Positions 18,128-25,877 of a DNA stretch of 64,000 nt are shown here, in pieces. Each line of letters begins with the position of its first letter. Position 1 is the stretch's first letter. The DNA is from Aggregatilinea lenta (lineage in GTDB: Bacteria; Chloroflexota; Anaerolineae; Aggregatilineales; Aggregatilineaceae): the NCBI RefSeq assembly GCF_003569045.1, contig NZ_BFCB01000004.1, positions 124,001-188,000 of the forward strand, written 5' to 3'. The translations under genes were made by a program, and so were the position numbers. The notes under the pieces were generated by a model. It worked only from the letters and a program-made list of their open reading frames with translations. It made no database searches and was not told where the DNA came from.

Positions 18128-18523
18128 ATGTACGACGAGGCGTGCCGCGCGTTTTTGCAGAAGCCGCTCATTGCGCGGATGAGCACGATCGATCCGGACG
18201 GCTACCCGCATACCGTTCCGGTGTGGTTCAAGCTGGACGGCGACGATCTGGTGGTGATCGTGGTGCGCAGCACACGCAAAATTGGGCACATCCAGGCCAA
18301 CCCGAAGGGATCGCTGTCCATTGGCGGCGATGACGGGGACGGCGGCGGTTACCTGATCAAAGGCGAATTCGTGCTTGAAGAAGATCCCGACGACCGCTGG
18401 GTGCGGGCGCTGTGCCACCAGTACGAGCCGCCGGATAAGGCTGAGGCGGACGTGGCCGACTGGGCCGATTTGGACATCATCCTGGCGCGGCTCAAGCCGC
18501 GCAGTGTGTACAAAACGGCCTAG
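18128..18523 (+). CDS. PPOX-class flavin/F420-binding protein (pyridoxamine 5'-phosphate oxidase fold)
   Basis: 131 residues forming the split beta-barrel fold. The N-terminal motif ARMSTIDPDGYPHTVPVWFKLDGDDLVV is typical of the F420H2- or FMN-dependent PPOX group, and RSTRKIGHIQANPKGSLSI follows as the cofactor-binding region. Such proteins reduce quinones, biliverdin or unknown substrates. The sequence does not decide between F420 and FMN. GAGGTGAGGT precedes the ATG. Confidence 0.8.
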   Translation: MYDEACRAFLQKPLIARMSTIDPDGYPHTVPVWFKLDGDDLVVIVVRSTRKIGHIQANPKGSLSIGGDDGDGGGYLIKGEFVLEEDPDDRWVRALCHQYEPPDKAEADVADWADLDIILARLKPRSVYKTA

Positions 18524-18538
18524 CGTGATTGTCTGCGG

Positions 18539-18568
18539 GGCCGTCACGAGCGTTCCTCGGACGGCCCG
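18539..18568. terminator. Possible bidirectional hairpin between convergent genes
   Basis: GGGCCGTC (18539-18546) / GACGGCCC (18561-18568), 14-base loop. It lies between the convergent PPOX and holin-like genes. There is no T-run on either strand, so termination is only suggested by position. Confidence 0.4.
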
Positions 18569-18585
18569 GCAGGGTCGTGTTCCGA

Positions 18586-18972
18586 TCAGCGCGTGATGAT
18601 GACCGTTTCCTCTTCGTCCTTGTCATTGAGGCCGAGCGCCGATTCGAGGATCGAGCCGACTATGCCGAATACCAATCCGCCGAGAATGGCCCACAGCAGG
18701 CCGTCCACGTCGAACCTGCCGCCTGCCAGCTCGTCGGTGATGAGCAGCATCAGGCCGTTGACGACGAGGTAAAACAAGCCGAGCGTCAGGATGATCAGCG
18801 GGCAGCTCAGAATGGTGATGATCGGCTTGATGATGGCATTCACGACGCCGAAGATGAGCGCAATCAGCAGCAGCGAGCCGATGCCCATATCGATGTCGAT
18901 GCCCGGCAGCACGTAGGCCGTGATGGCGAGCGCCAGGGCGTTGACGATCAGACGAATGAAAAAGTCGCGCAT
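18586..18972 (-). CDS. Phage-holin-family IV-like four-helix membrane protein
   Basis: 128 residues from ATG 18972, chosen for GAGGAGG 8 bases upstream; an ATG-type start at 19002 has no such site. Four membrane helices match the 'phage holin superfamily IV' family (begins MRDFFIRLIVNALALAITAYVLPGI; then FGVVNAIIKPIITILS, LGLFYLVVNGLMLLI, LLWAILGGLVFGIVGSIL). This family is widespread in chromosomes without prophages, and no phage genes are nearby. Function is unknown despite the name. Confidence 0.85.
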   Translation of the reverse strand: MRDFFIRLIVNALALAITAYVLPGIDIDMGIGSLLLIALIFGVVNAIIKPIITILSCPLIILTLGLFYLVVNGLMLLITDELAGGRFDVDGLLWAILGGLVFGIVGSILESALGLNDKDEEETVIITR

Positions 18973-19164
18973 GGGAATCCCCTCCTCAAGTGAGCACGTC
19001 AAGGTTCAGCGCCGCGACGGTTACCGCATCTGCGGCGCTGATCTCATATACGATCTTTAGCACAAACAGGGTGCGCTGGCCCGCGATGTGTAGGCATGGT
19101 GTGACCTTCCCCCGATTTCTCGGACAGAAGAAAAGTCGTAGACTGGAGAAATCAGGAGAGGCGC

Positions 19165-19467
19165 ATGGACAGGCAATATCGAACCTACACGAAGGAGTTC
19201 AAGCGGGATGCACTGGAGCTGTGGGAAAGCAGCGGCAAGAGTGCGTCGCAAGTGGAACGCGAGCTAGGGATCACCAAGGGACTGCTGCTGAAGTGGCGAG
19301 ACCGGTATCAGGTGACACGGCAAGCAGGCCAGAGCGAGTTGGCGCCGAGTGATCTGGCCGCATCACAGCAGGAAGTGCGACGATTGCGGCGAGCGCTGGC
19401 CATCGCCGAGCAAGAACGAGACATCCTAAAAAAAGCGGTGAGCATCTTCAGCAAGCTGGAGCGGTGA
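19165..19467 (+). CDS. IS3-family transposase OrfA (helix-turn-helix)
   Basis: 100 residues. The N-terminus (YTKEFKRDALELWESSGKSASQVERELGI) is the transposase_8 helix-turn-helix that binds the terminal repeats. A leucine-zipper-like coiled coil (ELAPSDLAASQQEVRRLRRALAIAEQERDILKKA) follows. Seven A (19428-19434) lie in the A AAA AAA register of this frame, a standard -1 slippage site, and the orfB frame is open through it. Confidence 0.93.
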   Translation: MDRQYRTYTKEFKRDALELWESSGKSASQVERELGITKGLLLKWRDRYQVTRQAGQSELAPSDLAASQQEVRRLRRALAIAEQERDILKKAVSIFSKLER

Positions 19468-20339
19468 AGTATGCCTTCATCGCCGCGCACTGTGGCGAGT
19501 ACCCGGTGCGGCGGATGTGCCAGGTGCTGAAGGTATCGCCGAGCGGCTACTACGACTGGCGCAAGCGCCCACGCAGTCAACGCCAGCAAGCGAACGACGG
19601 TCTGCTGGGCGCGATTGAGCGCGCGTATGAAACGAGCCGCCAGACGTATGGCAGCCCGCGGATTCACGCCGCGTTGAAGCAGCAAGGGCTGTGCGTGAGC
19701 CGGAAGCGCGTCGCGCGCCTGATGCAGCAGCACGATCTTGTCGGAAAAGGGTCGCGTCGCAGGCCGCCCCACACCACGCAGCGCGAGGTCGACGCACCGG
19801 TTGCGCCGAACCGGCTGGCCCAGCACTTCACGGCCAGCCAGCCGGACGAGATCTGGCTGGGCGACATCACCTACCTCGATACATACGAGGGCTGGCTGTA
19901 TCTCGCCCTGGTGATGGACCTGTTCAGTCGCAGGGTTGTGGGCTGGGCCATGGCACCCCATCTGCGTGCGACGTTGGTCGAGCAAGCCCTGCGCATGGCG
20001 TTGGGCTGGCGGCTGCCGCTGACGTCCCTGCTGCATCACTCTGACCGGGGCAGCCAGTACACCAGTCATCTCGTCCAGACCCTGCTGGCTGATCATCACA
20101 TCCAGGTCAGCATGAGTGGCGCGGGCTGCTGCTACGACAATGCGCCGATGGAAAGCTTCATCGGCACCTTGAAGACCGAGTGCGCTGCCGGCCCGTTTGC
20201 GACCCATGCCCTGGCGCGGCAGGCGATTTTCGAGTACATCGAGGTCTGGTATAACCGCCAGCGGCTGCATTCGTCGCTGGACTACACCAGCCCCGCCCTT
20301 TTTGAACGTCGTTTCTACGACACTTTTCCCGTCCGTTGA
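19464..20339 (+). CDS. IS3-family transposase OrfB (DDE integrase domain)
   Basis: 291 residues as a free ORF from GTG, though it is more probably made as an OrfAB fusion by -1 frameshifting at 19428-19434. An HTH_21 region (YGSPRIHAALKQQGLCVSRKRVARLM) is followed by the rve catalytic core with the DDE triad: Asp in GDITYLDT, Asp in HHSDRGSQY and Glu in APMESFIGTLKTE. It ends with the IS3 motif WYNRQRLHSSLDYTSP. All catalytic residues are intact. Confidence 0.95.
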   Translation: MKYAFIAAHCGEYPVRRMCQVLKVSPSGYYDWRKRPRSQRQQANDGLLGAIERAYETSRQTYGSPRIHAALKQQGLCVSRKRVARLMQQHDLVGKGSRRRPPHTTQREVDAPVAPNRLAQHFTASQPDEIWLGDITYLDTYEGWLYLALVMDLFSRRVVGWAMAPHLRATLVEQALRMALGWRLPLTSLLHHSDRGSQYTSHLVQTLLADHHIQVSMSGAGCCYDNAPMESFIGTLKTECAAGPFATHALARQAIFEYIEVWYNRQRLHSSLDYTSPALFERRFYDTFPVR

Positions 20340-20389
20340 AACGGGGCAAGGTCAGTGTGGGGGAAGGAGGCGGGGCGGTCATCGGAGAG

Positions 20390-20437
20390 ACCTCACCCCC
20401 GGCCCCTCTCCAATCTGGGTTGGAGAGGGGAGACAGG
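20390..20437. repeat. Dispersed palindromic repeat A, copy 2
   Basis: ACCTCACCCCCGG start with inverted repeat CCCCTCTCCAA / TTGGAGAGGGG (20420-20430). It lies 35 bases beyond the right end of the IS and is followed by repeat B at 20509. It occupies the gap after hypD. Confidence 0.85.
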
Positions 20438-20508
20438 CGGAGATTGGTGGGTTTGTAGGGCTGAGCTTACGCCGTTCGTTTTCGCCATAAGTGAAGAAAA
20501 AACTGGCT

Positions 20509-20536
20509 GTAGGGGCAATTCATGAACTGCCCCTAC
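20509..20536. repeat. Dispersed palindromic repeat B, copy 1
   Basis: GTAGGGGCA (20509-20517) / TGCCCCTAC (20528-20536), a perfect 9-bp inverted repeat with the centre ATTCATGAAC. It ends 7 bases before the hypD stop. Related units follow repeat A at 24411 and 42529. Confidence 0.8.
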
Positions 20537-20542
20537 GAGAGA

Positions 20543-21658
20543 TTAACTTTCGGAAGTCAGGGTTGGCGCGGTCTCGAAGCGGCCAAAGTTGTAGTAGGCG
20601 GCGCACGCGCCCTCGGAGGAGACCATCGGTGCACCGAGCGGGCGGCGGGGTGTGCATTCCTTGCCGAACGCCGGACACTCGTTAGGCTTCAAGATGCCTT
20701 TGAGCACGTCTCCCGCGTGGCACAGGGTCGATTCGATGGTCTGAACGTGGCCGAGCGGGAAGCGCTTCGCGGCGTCGTACGGGGCGTAGGCGGGCTTGAG
20801 CTGCCAGCCGCTGCCGGGAATGCTGCCGATGCCGCGCCACTCGCGGTCGCACGTCTCGAACACTTCCTCGATGATCGCCATCGCGGGGGCGTTGCCCTGC
20901 GGCACGACGACGCGCTCGTAGGCGTTCTCGACCTCGGCGCGGCCTTGCTCAAGCTGGCGCACGGCCATGTAGATCCCGCGCGTCACGTCCAGCGGCTCGA
21001 AGCCGGTGACGACCATCGGCACGCGGAACTTCTCAACCAGCGGCGGATATTCCCAGGTGCCCATCACGGCGCAGACGTGCCCGGCCAGCAGGAAGCCCTG
21101 AACCTGGACCTCCGGCGCACTCATGAGTGCGTCCAGCACGGGCGGCACGCGCACATGCGACACGAGCATCGAGAAGTTGGGGATGCCTTGTTGTTTGGCC
21201 TGGAAGACGGCCATCGCGTTGGCGGGTGCGGTCGTCTCGAAGCCGACACCGAAGAACACAACTTCCTTAGTCGGATTCTCCTGCGCGATCTTCAGGCATT
21301 CCAGCGGCGAATAGACCACGCGCACGTCGCCGCCCCCGGCCCTGACCTGGAACAGGTCGTGCCGCGAACCGGGCACGCGCAGCATGTCGCCAAACGACAC
21401 CATGATCGTGTCCGGCATGGCAGCGATGGCGATGGCCTGATCGATGATCGCCTGCGGCGTGACGCAGACCGGGCAGCCGGGGCCGTGAATCATGTCGATG
21501 CCGGACGGCAGAAGCTGGTCGATGCCGTGGCGGATGATCGAGTGCGTCTGCCCGCCGCAGACTTCCATCAGCCGCCAGGGGCGCGTCGTGATGCGGTGGA
21601 TTTCGTCCAACACCTCGCGCACGCGCCGTGCGTCGCGGTATTCGGTGAGGTGCTTCAT
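20543..21658 (-). CDS. hypD: Hydrogenase maturation protein HypD
   Basis: 371 residues, the usual length. HypD is an iron-sulfur protein that with HypC carries the Fe(CN)2CO group during [NiFe]-hydrogenase active-site assembly. Family motifs include [42 protein letters not shown] and the C-terminal cysteines in [26 protein letters not shown]. The start overlaps the hypC stop by 4 bases. hypE, often next, is absent. Confidence 0.97.
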   Translation of the reverse strand: MKHLTEYRDARRVREVLDEIHRITTRPWRLMEVCGGQTHSIIRHGIDQLLPSGIDMIHGPGCPVCVTPQAIIDQAIAIAAMPDTIMVSFGDMLRVPGSRHDLFQVRAGGGDVRVVYSPLECLKIAQENPTKEVVFFGVGFETTAPANAMAVFQAKQQGIPNFSMLVSHVRVPPVLDALMSAPEVQVQGFLLAGHVCAVMGTWEYPPLVEKFRVPMVVTGFEPLDVTRGIYMAVRQLEQGRAEVENAYERVVVPQGNAPAMAIIEEVFETCDREWRGIGSIPGSGWQLKPAYAPYDAAKRFPLGHVQTIESTLCHAGDVLKGILKPNECPAFGKECTPRRPLGAPMVSSEGACAAYYNFGRFETAPTLTSES

Positions 21659-21924
21659 CGTGCCGCGTCCTCATCCGGGGATTCGCCGAGTTCTTCGTCC
21701 AGGATGCCGACCTCAATCATAAGCTGGAGCGTCTTTTGCGCCTCGACCTCGTCGATCACGTTCAGCGCGAAGCCGACGTGAATAATCGTATAGTCGCCGA
21801 TTTGCGCTTCGGGCACGTAGGCCAGGCAGGCTTCTTTGATCACGCCGCCGAAGTCCACCTTGCCCATGCGCAGACCGTGCTGTTCGTAGATCTCAACAAT
21901 CTTACCGGGGATGCCAAGACACAT
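21655..21924 (-). CDS. hypC: Hydrogenase maturation chaperone HypC
   Basis: 89 residues from ATG 21924, which gives the invariant N-terminus MCLGIPGKI with the essential Cys2. AGAGGAGTC lies about 7 bases upstream. HypC binds HypD and delivers the iron centre to the large-subunit precursor. The C-terminus is extended and acidic ([13 protein letters not shown]). The longer frame to 21999 adds an unrelated N-terminus and is rejected. Confidence 0.96.
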   Translation of the reverse strand: MCLGIPGKIVEIYEQHGLRMGKVDFGGVIKEACLAYVPEAQIGDYTIIHVGFALNVIDEVEAQKTLQLMIEVGILDEELGESPDEDAAR

Positions 21925-21937
21925 TTTTCTGACTCCT

Positions 21938-24265
21938 CTAGAATCCGTTGGCTGCGGCGCAGGCTGCGACCGCTGTCTGACCGAGCGCCAGCCCGCCATC
22001 GTTGGGCGGGACGAGACGGTGGGTGTAGACGGTGAATCCGGCGGTACGCAGCAGTGGGACCGCTTTTTGCAATAGTGTGACGTTCTGCCAGACGCCGCCG
22101 CTCAAGGCGACCGCGTCCAGGCCGGTGCGTTCGCGGGCCAGCAGGCAGGCATCGCGGACGATGTGGGCGACGCCGTTATGGAAGCGCGCGGCGATGGTGG
22201 AAATGGGTACGCCCGCGCGTCCATCCGCGATCAACGCGCGCAGTGCCGGGGCGGGATCGAGCAAGGTGGGGGCATCGCCGCCGAGTTCGCGTAAATCGAA
22301 CGGATACACGCCCATTTCGTCGGGATCGACGCGCGCCTCGAACCAGATCGCAGCCTGGGCCTCGTAGGTGACCGTTTGCAGCAGGCCCGCCAGCGCCGCC
22401 GCTGCATCGAACAGACGGCCCATGCTGGACGTATCCGGCGCGTTGAGTCGCTTTTCGATCTGCTGGCCCAGGATCGTTTGCTCCTGGGCGGTGGCCGCAA
22501 TCACCGGAGCGAGATCCGATTCCCACGGTATGTCCGCCGCCCATAAGTGCGCCAGCGCCGCGCGGTAGGGGCGCAGCGTGGCCGCGTCGCCGCCGGGCAA
22601 CGGGATGTAGCGCAGGTGCGCGAAGCGCTGGTAACCCTCGTAACCGCCGATCAGAATCTCGCCGCCCCAGATCGCCCCATCCGGTCCCAGGCCGGTCCCG
22701 TCGAAGATGACGCCGATGGCCTGTTCGCCGGGCGGCAGGTCGTGTTCCGCGAGCACGCTGGCAAGGTGCGCATGATGGTGCTGGACGGCGACGTGCGGCA
22801 GGCCGTCGCGCTCGGCGCGCTGGATCGCGTAGCGGGTGGCGCGGTAGTCGGGGTGGGCGTCATGGGCGATGACCTCTGGCCGGACGCGGAACAGGCGCTC
22901 CATGTGCTCAACGCTGTGCTCGTACGATTGCAGCGCGTCGTAATTCGCCAGATCGCCGATGTGCTGGCTCATGAAGGCGCTGCGGTCGCGCGCGAGGCAG
23001 AAGGTGTTTTTCATCTCCGCGCCCGCCGCCAGCAGCGGCACGGACTCGAAGGGCAGGGCGAGTGGGCCGGGCGCGTACCCGCGCGAACGGCGCAGCGGCA
23101 GGACGGTGTCGCCCAGCACGCGCACCACAGAATCGTCGCAGCGGATGTGGATCGCGCGGTCGTGCAGCAGGAAGGCGTCCGCCAGCGGCGCGAGGCGGTC
23201 GAGCGCGTCCTCGCTGCGCGTGGCGATGGGTTCCTCGCTGAAGTTGCCGCTGGTCATGACCAGCGCGGGCGGAAAGCCCTCCGCCGGTTCGAGCAGCAGG
23301 TAGTGCAGCGGCGTGTAGGGCAGCATCACGCCGAGTTCGCTGAGTTCGGGCGCGACTTCACCCGCGAGATCCGTGCCGGGCTTGAGCGGCAGCAGCACGA
23401 TAGGCCGTTCGCGCGACGTCAGCGCCTCCGCTGCGGCTGGACTGACTTCGCAGTATCGCTCGACAGTGGGCAGATCGAACAGCATCACGGCGAAGGGTTT
23501 CGCGGCGCGGCCCTTGCGCTGGCGCAGCGTTCGCACCGCGTCGGGGTTGGTCGCGTCGCAGGCGAGATGGAAGCCGCCCAGGCCCTTGATCGCCACGACG
23601 TGCCCGGCGGCCAGCAGCGCGCGCGCCGACGCGATCTCGTCCGGGGGCAGCGCGTCCCAGCCGGGCAGGGCTTCGCGGCTTGGTGCGGAGACCAGTTGCA
23701 GCCGCGGCCCGCAGTCGGGGCAGGCGTTGGGCTGCGCGTGGAAGCGGCGGTTGAGCGGGTCCTCGTATTCCGCGCGGCAGGCGGGGCACATCTCGAACGG
23801 GGCCATCGTGGTCTCGGGCCGGTCGTAAGGGATGTCCTGAATGATGGTGAAGCGCGGCCCGCAGTTGGTGCAGTTGGTGAAGGCGTAGCGGTAGCGGCGA
23901 TCTGCCGGGTCGAAGATCTCGCGCAGGCAGTCGTCACAGATGCACACGTCGGGCGAGATCGGCTGGTAGGCGCCTTCCTGCGCGGCGCTGTGCAGGATCT
24001 CGAATTTCGCGTAGCCATTGGGGGCGATGGGCGTCACGCTGACCTGCTCGATACGCGCCAGCGGCGGGGCTTCCGCCGCGATCTCGTGGGCGAAGGCATC
24101 CAGCGCGTCCGGCGGGCCGCTGACCTCGATATCCACGCCCGCCGAGGTGTTGCGCACCCAGCCGAGCAGCGCGTGACGCAGGGCCAGCCCGTAGATGAAC
24201 GGGCGGAACCCGACTCCCTGCACGATGCCGGTTACGTGGATGCGGTAGGCGGCAATGTCGGACAT
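21938..24265 (-). CDS. hypF: Carbamoyltransferase HypF
   Basis: 775 residues. In order: acylphosphatase domain (HVTGIVQGVGFRPFIYGLA, residues ~8-95), two zinc-finger CxxC-x18-CxxC units (CICDDC ... NCTNCG; CPACR ... ACPDCG), a YrdC-like domain (AIKGLGGFHLACDA) and a Kae1-like domain (HHHAHLASVLAEHDL). HypF converts carbamoyl phosphate to the cyanide ligand precursor passed to HypE. It ends 13 bases before hypC. Because its partner HypE is missing here, hypE must lie elsewhere if the pathway works. Confidence 0.97.
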   Translation of the reverse strand: MSDIAAYRIHVTGIVQGVGFRPFIYGLALRHALLGWVRNTSAGVDIEVSGPPDALDAFAHEIAAEAPPLARIEQVSVTPIAPNGYAKFEILHSAAQEGAYQPISPDVCICDDCLREIFDPADRRYRYAFTNCTNCGPRFTIIQDIPYDRPETTMAPFEMCPACRAEYEDPLNRRFHAQPNACPDCGPRLQLVSAPSREALPGWDALPPDEIASARALLAAGHVVAIKGLGGFHLACDATNPDAVRTLRQRKGRAAKPFAVMLFDLPTVERYCEVSPAAAEALTSRERPIVLLPLKPGTDLAGEVAPELSELGVMLPYTPLHYLLLEPAEGFPPALVMTSGNFSEEPIATRSEDALDRLAPLADAFLLHDRAIHIRCDDSVVRVLGDTVLPLRRSRGYAPGPLALPFESVPLLAAGAEMKNTFCLARDRSAFMSQHIGDLANYDALQSYEHSVEHMERLFRVRPEVIAHDAHPDYRATRYAIQRAERDGLPHVAVQHHHAHLASVLAEHDLPPGEQAIGVIFDGTGLGPDGAIWGGEILIGGYEGYQRFAHLRYIPLPGGDAATLRPYRAALAHLWAADIPWESDLAPVIAATAQEQTILGQQIEKRLNAPDTSSMGRLFDAAAALAGLLQTVTYEAQAAIWFEARVDPDEMGVYPFDLRELGGDAPTLLDPAPALRALIADGRAGVPISTIAARFHNGVAHIVRDACLLARERTGLDAVALSGGVWQNVTLLQKAVPLLRTAGFTVYTHRLVPPNDGGLALGQTAVAACAAANGF

Positions 24266-24344
24266 TCACCTCACCCTCGGTCCCGCGCCCGTGATTGGGG
24301 CGGGAATGCTAAACGTATCGTGGGGCGGGGTGGTTGTCGAAGAG

Positions 24345-24392
24345 ACCTCACCCCCGGCCCCTCTCCAATCAAGTTGGAGAGGGGAGAAAAGC
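24345..24392. repeat. Dispersed palindromic repeat A, copy 3
   Basis: ACCTCACCCCCGG start, inverted repeat CCCCTCTCCAA (24358-24368) / TTGGAGAGGGG (24374-24384). It lies inside the hyp cluster, between hypB and hypF. Confidence 0.85.
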
Positions 24393-24410
24393 GAAAATCC
24401 GGTGAGTTCT

Positions 24411-24438
24411 GTAGGGGTAATGTGTGAATTGCCCCTAC
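24411..24438. repeat. Dispersed palindromic repeat B, copy 2
   Basis: GTAGGGGTAA ... TTGCCCCTAC, a near-perfect inverted repeat 18 bases after repeat A copy 3. The same A-B order and spacing style occurs at 42467-42553. Confidence 0.78.
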
Positions 24439-24459
24439 GGGAAGATCGTGCGCCCGAAG

Positions 24460-25128
24460 CTAGGCGCTGACGGCGGCTTTTTTCACTGCGACCTGGGCGC
24501 GCAGCCAGTCCAGCCACGCGTCGAAACCTTCGCCTGTCTTGGCTGACACCGGGAAGAACTCCAGGCCGGGGTTGAGCACCTCGATGCCGTGGCGGAAGTA
24601 GTCCAGGTCGAAGTCGATATAGGGCAGCAGGTCGATCTTGTTCAGGATCAGGACGTGCGCGCCCCGGAACATCGCCGGGTACTTATACGGTTTGTCGGAG
24701 CCTTCGGGCACGCTGGCGATCACGACGTTGAGATGAGCGCCGATCCTCCACGCCGCCGGGCAGATCAGGTTGCCCACGTTTTCGACCACCAGGAGATCAA
24801 TGGCACTCAGGTCCATGCGGGGCAGGGCAAGGTTGACCTTGTTCGCGTCCAGGTGGCAGTCGCCGCCGGTGTTGATTAGCGTGGTCGGCACACCCAGCCG
24901 CGCGATGTGCTGCGCGTCGATCTCGACCACGTCGCCGTCCATATAGCCCACGCGGACCTCGTCCTTGAGGGCTTCAATGGTGCGCCGCGTGATGCTGGTC
25001 TTACCGCCGCCGGGCGACGCCATGACGTTCAGGCCCAGGACGCCCGCCGCGTCCATCTGGCCCTGGATCTGAGCGGCCAGGCGGTCGTTTACGCTCATGA
25101 TATCTTCGACGACTTCAATCTCGGGCAT
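24460..25128 (-). CDS. hypB: Hydrogenase nickel incorporation GTPase HypB
   Basis: 222 residues. The P-loop is NVMASPGGGKTS (Walker A GxxxxGKT/S form SPGGGKTS). Further SIMIBI GTPase motifs are NTGGDCHLDA, VENVGNLICPA (G3) and LNKIDLLPY (G4, NKxD). HypB with HypA inserts nickel into hydrogenase. The N-terminal CxxCGC and histidine-rich nickel-binding stretches of some HypBs are absent, so nickel storage is unlikely. It overlaps the hypA end by 14 bases. Confidence 0.96.
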   Translation of the reverse strand: MPEIEVVEDIMSVNDRLAAQIQGQMDAAGVLGLNVMASPGGGKTSITRRTIEALKDEVRVGYMDGDVVEIDAQHIARLGVPTTLINTGGDCHLDANKVNLALPRMDLSAIDLLVVENVGNLICPAAWRIGAHLNVVIASVPEGSDKPYKYPAMFRGAHVLILNKIDLLPYIDFDLDYFRHGIEVLNPGLEFFPVSAKTGEGFDAWLDWLRAQVAVKKAAVSA

Positions 25129-25510
25129 GGCTGGTTTCCTTTGATCCAGGGACCGGGCTGCTGTCGGCCAGGTCTACGTCGATACTTTCCAGAAAGAATT
25201 CATCGCCACTGGCGACGGTGAGGCTGCTGCCGCCGCAGACCGGGCAGGTATATGTCTGGCGGTCCAGTGGGGCGGTTTGGCCACAGCCGGCGCAGCGCAT
25301 GGTCGCCGGGATGCGCTTAAACTTAAGCTGCGCTTTTTCGGCAATTGTGCCCTGGCTGACGAAGTCCCAGTAGAACTGGACCGAGTCGTCCACGATGCTC
25401 GACAGCTCGCCGACGACGATCGTCAGGCTGTTGATGCGCACGGCGTCCGCGCGCTGGGCGTGGTCGAGGGCGATGTTCAGTAGATTTTGAGTGATGCCCA
25501 TTTCGTGCAT
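25115..25510 (-). CDS. hypA: Hydrogenase nickel metallochaperone HypA
   Basis: 131 residues. The N-terminus MHEMGITQNLL supplies the nickel ligand His2. The zinc domain has two CxxC pairs (CAGC and CPVC). The C-terminus is longer than usual by about 15 residues. First gene of the maturation operon. A CRP/FNR-type site lies upstream. The ribosome-binding site is weak (AGAAGAAG). Confidence 0.96.
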   Translation of the reverse strand: MHEMGITQNLLNIALDHAQRADAVRINSLTIVVGELSSIVDDSVQFYWDFVSQGTIAEKAQLKFKRIPATMRCAGCGQTAPLDRQTYTCPVCGGSSLTVASGDEFFLESIDVDLADSSPVPGSKETSHARD

Positions 25511-25572
25511 GGTGGACTTCTTCTGATTTGACTTCTTTTGATATATGAGATGCTTATCACCATTACGGGCTT

Positions 25573-25616
25573 ACTGTAGCACAGTCCGGGGACGTTTTCA
25601 GGTGATGAAAGTCACT
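25573..25616 (-). promoter_or_regulatory. Putative CRP/FNR-controlled promoter of the hyp operon
   Basis: The site GTGA-N6-TCAC (25602-25615) matches the core of CRP-family operators. A TACAGT -10 lies at 25578-25573 on the minus strand, giving a start near 25566. The site is then centred at about -42, the class II activator position. The -35 region (TGAAAA) is poor, as expected of an activated promoter. No regulator gene is present in the window. Confidence 0.5.
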
Positions 25617-25730
25617 CGCTTGCAGTTAGTTGTGATTTCTTTCACGGATCATATGGGGAAAGGCGTAAACCCGGCTTAACGTGTGGATCACGGTGCGTTA
25701 AAACCGGGCTGGTAGAGTGGAGCGAGTCCG

Positions 25731-25868
25731 CTAAAAACCCTGGTAGATCCACTGAGGCGAGGCGTCGGCAGTGACGATCACGAGGAAGATCACAATCAGG
25801 CAGAGGCCCAGCGCAAACAGGTTTTCGCGGCTGAAGAGCCGATGCAGCACGGTTTTCCAAGTGGGCAT
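25731..25868 (-). CDS. 45-residue single-span membrane peptide
   Basis: The protein starts MPTWKTVLHRLFSREN, has one strongly hydrophobic helix (LFALGLCLIVIFLVIVTA) and ends SPQWIYQGF. GGAG is placed 5 bases before the ATG. It starts 10 bases after the stop of the fatty-acyl-AMP ligase, so the two are almost certainly cotranscribed. I do not recognise the family. The positive inside / short outer tail layout suggests an N-in membrane anchor or enzyme partner. Confidence 0.7.
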   Translation of the reverse strand: MPTWKTVLHRLFSRENLFALGLCLIVIFLVIVTADASPQWIYQGF

Positions 25869-25877
25869 GAGGCGCTC

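Larger units (their letters stand above)
19102..20354 (+). mobile_element. IS3-family insertion sequence, complete, 1253 bp
   Basis: Both ends carry imperfect terminal inverted repeats: the left starts TGACCTTCCCCCG and the right, read inward, starts TGACCTTGCCCCG. Similarity continues for about 40 bases (GGAC and GAAAAGT blocks). The flanks repeat GTG (19099-19101 and 20355-20357), the 3-bp target duplication typical of IS3. Two overlapping ORFs with a slippery A-tract complete the picture. The intact ends, duplication and open frames indicate a recent, possibly active, insertion. Confidence 0.88.

Noticed and set aside
18586-19002. Prophage remnant suggested by holin-like gene
   Set aside because: Family IV 'holins' are chromosomal membrane proteins; no other phage gene is present.
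22547-24427. 626-codon plus-strand ORF antisense to hypF
   Set aside because: Shadow of hypF, rich in Arg/Val/Ala with no motif; it even runs through repeat A.
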